Assembly: GCA_003541875.1 (NCBI GenBank)
Contig: DPLS01000014.1
Span: 1 to 5,830 of the forward strand
Length of the DNA stretch: 5,830 nucleotides
Reading direction: 5' to 3'
From: Bacteroidota bacterium
GTDB taxonomy: Bacteria > Bacteroidota > Ignavibacteria > UBA10030 > UBA6906
Shown: in pieces, positions 4,459 through 5,830 of the stretch
How positions within the stretch are numbered: the first letter of the stretch is position 1
Layout of the letters: the number at the start of each line of letters is the position of its first letter
The notes under the pieces: model-generated
What the model saw: the letters and a program-made list of their open reading frames with translations, nothing else
Told to the model about the DNA's origin: nothing
Database searches by the model: none
Position numbers and translations under genes: made by a program

Positions 4459-5830
4459 CTATTTCTTCCACTCCGGAATACGCCCCGGTGTCCACGGGGC
4501 ACCCAAGGACTCCATCGCAATCTCGATACCCCTGAGATCAGTCTGCACCGCCGTCCGCAATTTGGCAAGGACTGGCGTGAATTCGTCGCCGGCAATGTTG
4601 TATGCGTCAATCTGCGTCTGAGTCGGTGCGCCGGTGGATTGCCATTGATCATCCACAATACCATTCACACGGTCACTGATTGACGGAGGGGTTGGTTCAT
4701 TCCGGGAACTCAACGTCCTATCGCCCCGCAGAGCACGGATGATCTCATTGGTGGCTGCTTCGAGCCTACCAACATCAGAAACAAGGTTTGCTGCTGGCGC
4801 CGGCATCTGGTACAGAGCTTTCTTGATGTATGCAATCCGTTCCTTCAGGTCGTCAACTGCACGAGAGGCTCCCATGGTGGCGCGCTGCAACTCCGCAACT
4901 TTACGCTGGAATTCGGCCAGTGGTTTCCTGTCAGAGGCTGGAAGAGTTGTGGTCCCAAGAATAGAAGCAGTGAATTCTTGCGGAACAGATAACTCCGTTT
5001 CGACTCCGTCTACCCGTTTCGCCAACGAGACTTTGTACATCCCAGGCATTGCGAGAGGGGACTGAGCTGCTTCAGTCCAGGCATCCGGCGTCTCTTCAAC
5101 CAACCGGATGGGTGTGAGAGGAGGATAGCGCAAGTCCCATGTTACCCTGTTCATCCCTTGCGAGATTGGCCCTTTCATCTTGCGGACAACATTGGCCGCT
5201 TCATCCGTGATGGTGAGAATCACTGTCGGTTCCTCTTCCTCGTCTTCGGCGCGCAGCCCGTCAAGTGTCGGATACGGCGGAGTCTCTCCTCTCTTCAACA
5301 GCTCTTTCTCTTTTTCCTGTCGGAGTTTCTTCTTCGTCTTGAACGCATCCTTCAGATAGTATGTGAACGTCGCTCCGAAGGGAGGATTCTCGGCTGCATA
5401 GAATGACTCGCCCATGAATCCTCTTCCCTTGTATCCGTACGGTCGTGACTCGATGTACATGAGGGATGGCTTCACTTGGAAGAGGTGACTCTCGGCAGCA
5501 AGTGTTTCCGTATTCACGTTGCGCAGCGGCGAGTAGTCATCAAGGATATAGAACCCGCGGCCAAAGGTACCAAGCACAAGATCGTTCTCACGTTTCTGAA
5601 TGGCGATATCATGTACAGCTATCGTCGGAAGTCCGCCCTTTAGCTGAATCCATTTCTTCCCGCCATCGATGGTGAAGAAGACTCCAAACTCTGTGCCGGC
5701 AAACAGAAGATCTTTGTTCATATGGTCTTCTGCGATTGAATACACGGTGCCCTTCTCCGGAAGATTCCCTTTGATGGAAGCCCATGATCGCCCGGCATCG
5801 TCACTCTTCAAAATGTAAGGATGAAAGTCC
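4459..5830 (-). CDS. VPS10/BNR-repeat (sortilin-like) beta-propeller protein, C-terminal part
   Basis: The frame is open to the right edge, so the 5' end is missing; 456 residues are visible. The codon at 5811-5809 is an internal TTG (Leu), not a start, since the frame continues upstream as DFHPYI. Two Asp-box (BNR) motifs appear at residues 9-16 (SDDAGRSW) and 53-60 (TIDGGKKW), then GTFGRGFYILDD at 87-98, typical of the last blades of the large VPS10-like propeller proteins often labelled glycosyl hydrolase. A highly charged insert follows (about 160-201, rich in K and E), then a FlgD-Ig-like strand region with NRVTWDLRYP at 227-236, then a mostly helical region and a WKK terminus. Full proteins of this type are about 1000 residues and usually exported. 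The role is unknown; the glycosidase label in databases is not supported by visible catalytic residues. It ends 144 bases before the secreted peptidase gene. Confidence 0.82.
   Translation of the reverse strand, partial: DFHPYILKSDDAGRSWASIKGNLPEKGTVYSIAEDHMNKDLLFAGTEFGVFFTIDGGKKWIQLKGGLPTIAVHDIAIQKRENDLVLGTFGRGFYILDDYSPLRNVNTETLAAESHLFQVKPSLMYIESRPYGYKGRGFMGESFYAAENPPFGATFTYYLKDAFKTKKKLRQEKEKELLKRGETPPYPTLDGLRAEDEEEEPTVILTITDEAANVVRKMKGPISQGMNRVTWDLRYPPLTPIRLVEETPDAWTEAAQSPLAMPGMYKVSLAKRVDGVETELSVPQEFTASILGTTTLPASDRKPLAEFQRKVAELQRATMGASRAVDDLKERIAYIKKALYQMPAPAANLVSDVGRLEAATNEIIRALRGDRTLSSRNEPTPPSISDRVNGIVDDQWQSTGAPTQTQIDAYNIAGDEFTPVLAKLRTAVQTDLRGIEIAMESLGAPWTPGRIPEWKK

Overview
The window comes from a bacterial chromosome with roughly balanced base composition. 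Every convincing gene lies on the minus strand, so the genes read from right to left. The gene content fits an environmental member of the Bacteroidota/Ignavibacteriota or wider FCB group: a large VPS10/BNR-repeat exported protein, a secreted bleomycin-hydrolase-like C1 peptidase, stand-alone receiver proteins, ApaG and a 66-residue cold-shock protein. The TATATTTG box in the cold-shock promoter also matches the TAnnTTTG element described for Bacteroides. No rRNA or other phylogenetic marker is present, so this placement is an inference.

Layout from right to left. 5830-4459: C-terminal part of a VPS10/BNR beta-propeller protein whose start lies outside the window. 4381-4341: a terminator-like hairpin. 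4314-3079: a secreted papain-fold (C1B-like) peptidase with a clear signal peptide. 3078-2873: no gene seen. 2872-2642: promoter and leader of about 195 nt for a cold-shock gene, with a hairpin plus T7 tract inside the leader. 2641-2441: the cold-shock protein, followed by a good intrinsic terminator (2419-2383). 2170-1769 and 1733-1332: two tandem single-domain response regulators of identical length. 1273-1245: a sigma70-like promoter. 1187-804: apaG. 803-363: a gene-poor stretch with a 12-bp inverted repeat and a weak open frame on the plus strand. 362-1: the start of an unrecognised exported protein that runs off the left edge.

The window looks like several independent short transcription units rather than one pathway. 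The two receivers are almost certainly one operon and lack a neighbouring kinase. The cold-shock gene is insulated by its own promoter and terminator. The propeller protein and the peptidase are adjacent, both probably act outside the cytoplasm, and may be co-transcribed subject to the hairpin between them. I found no CRISPR array, tRNA, rRNA or intact mobile element, and no clear new multi-gene system. The best leads are the attenuator-like cold-shock leader, the tandem receivers with one divergent active site, and the secreted C1 peptidase with an Asp in place of the usual active-site Asn.
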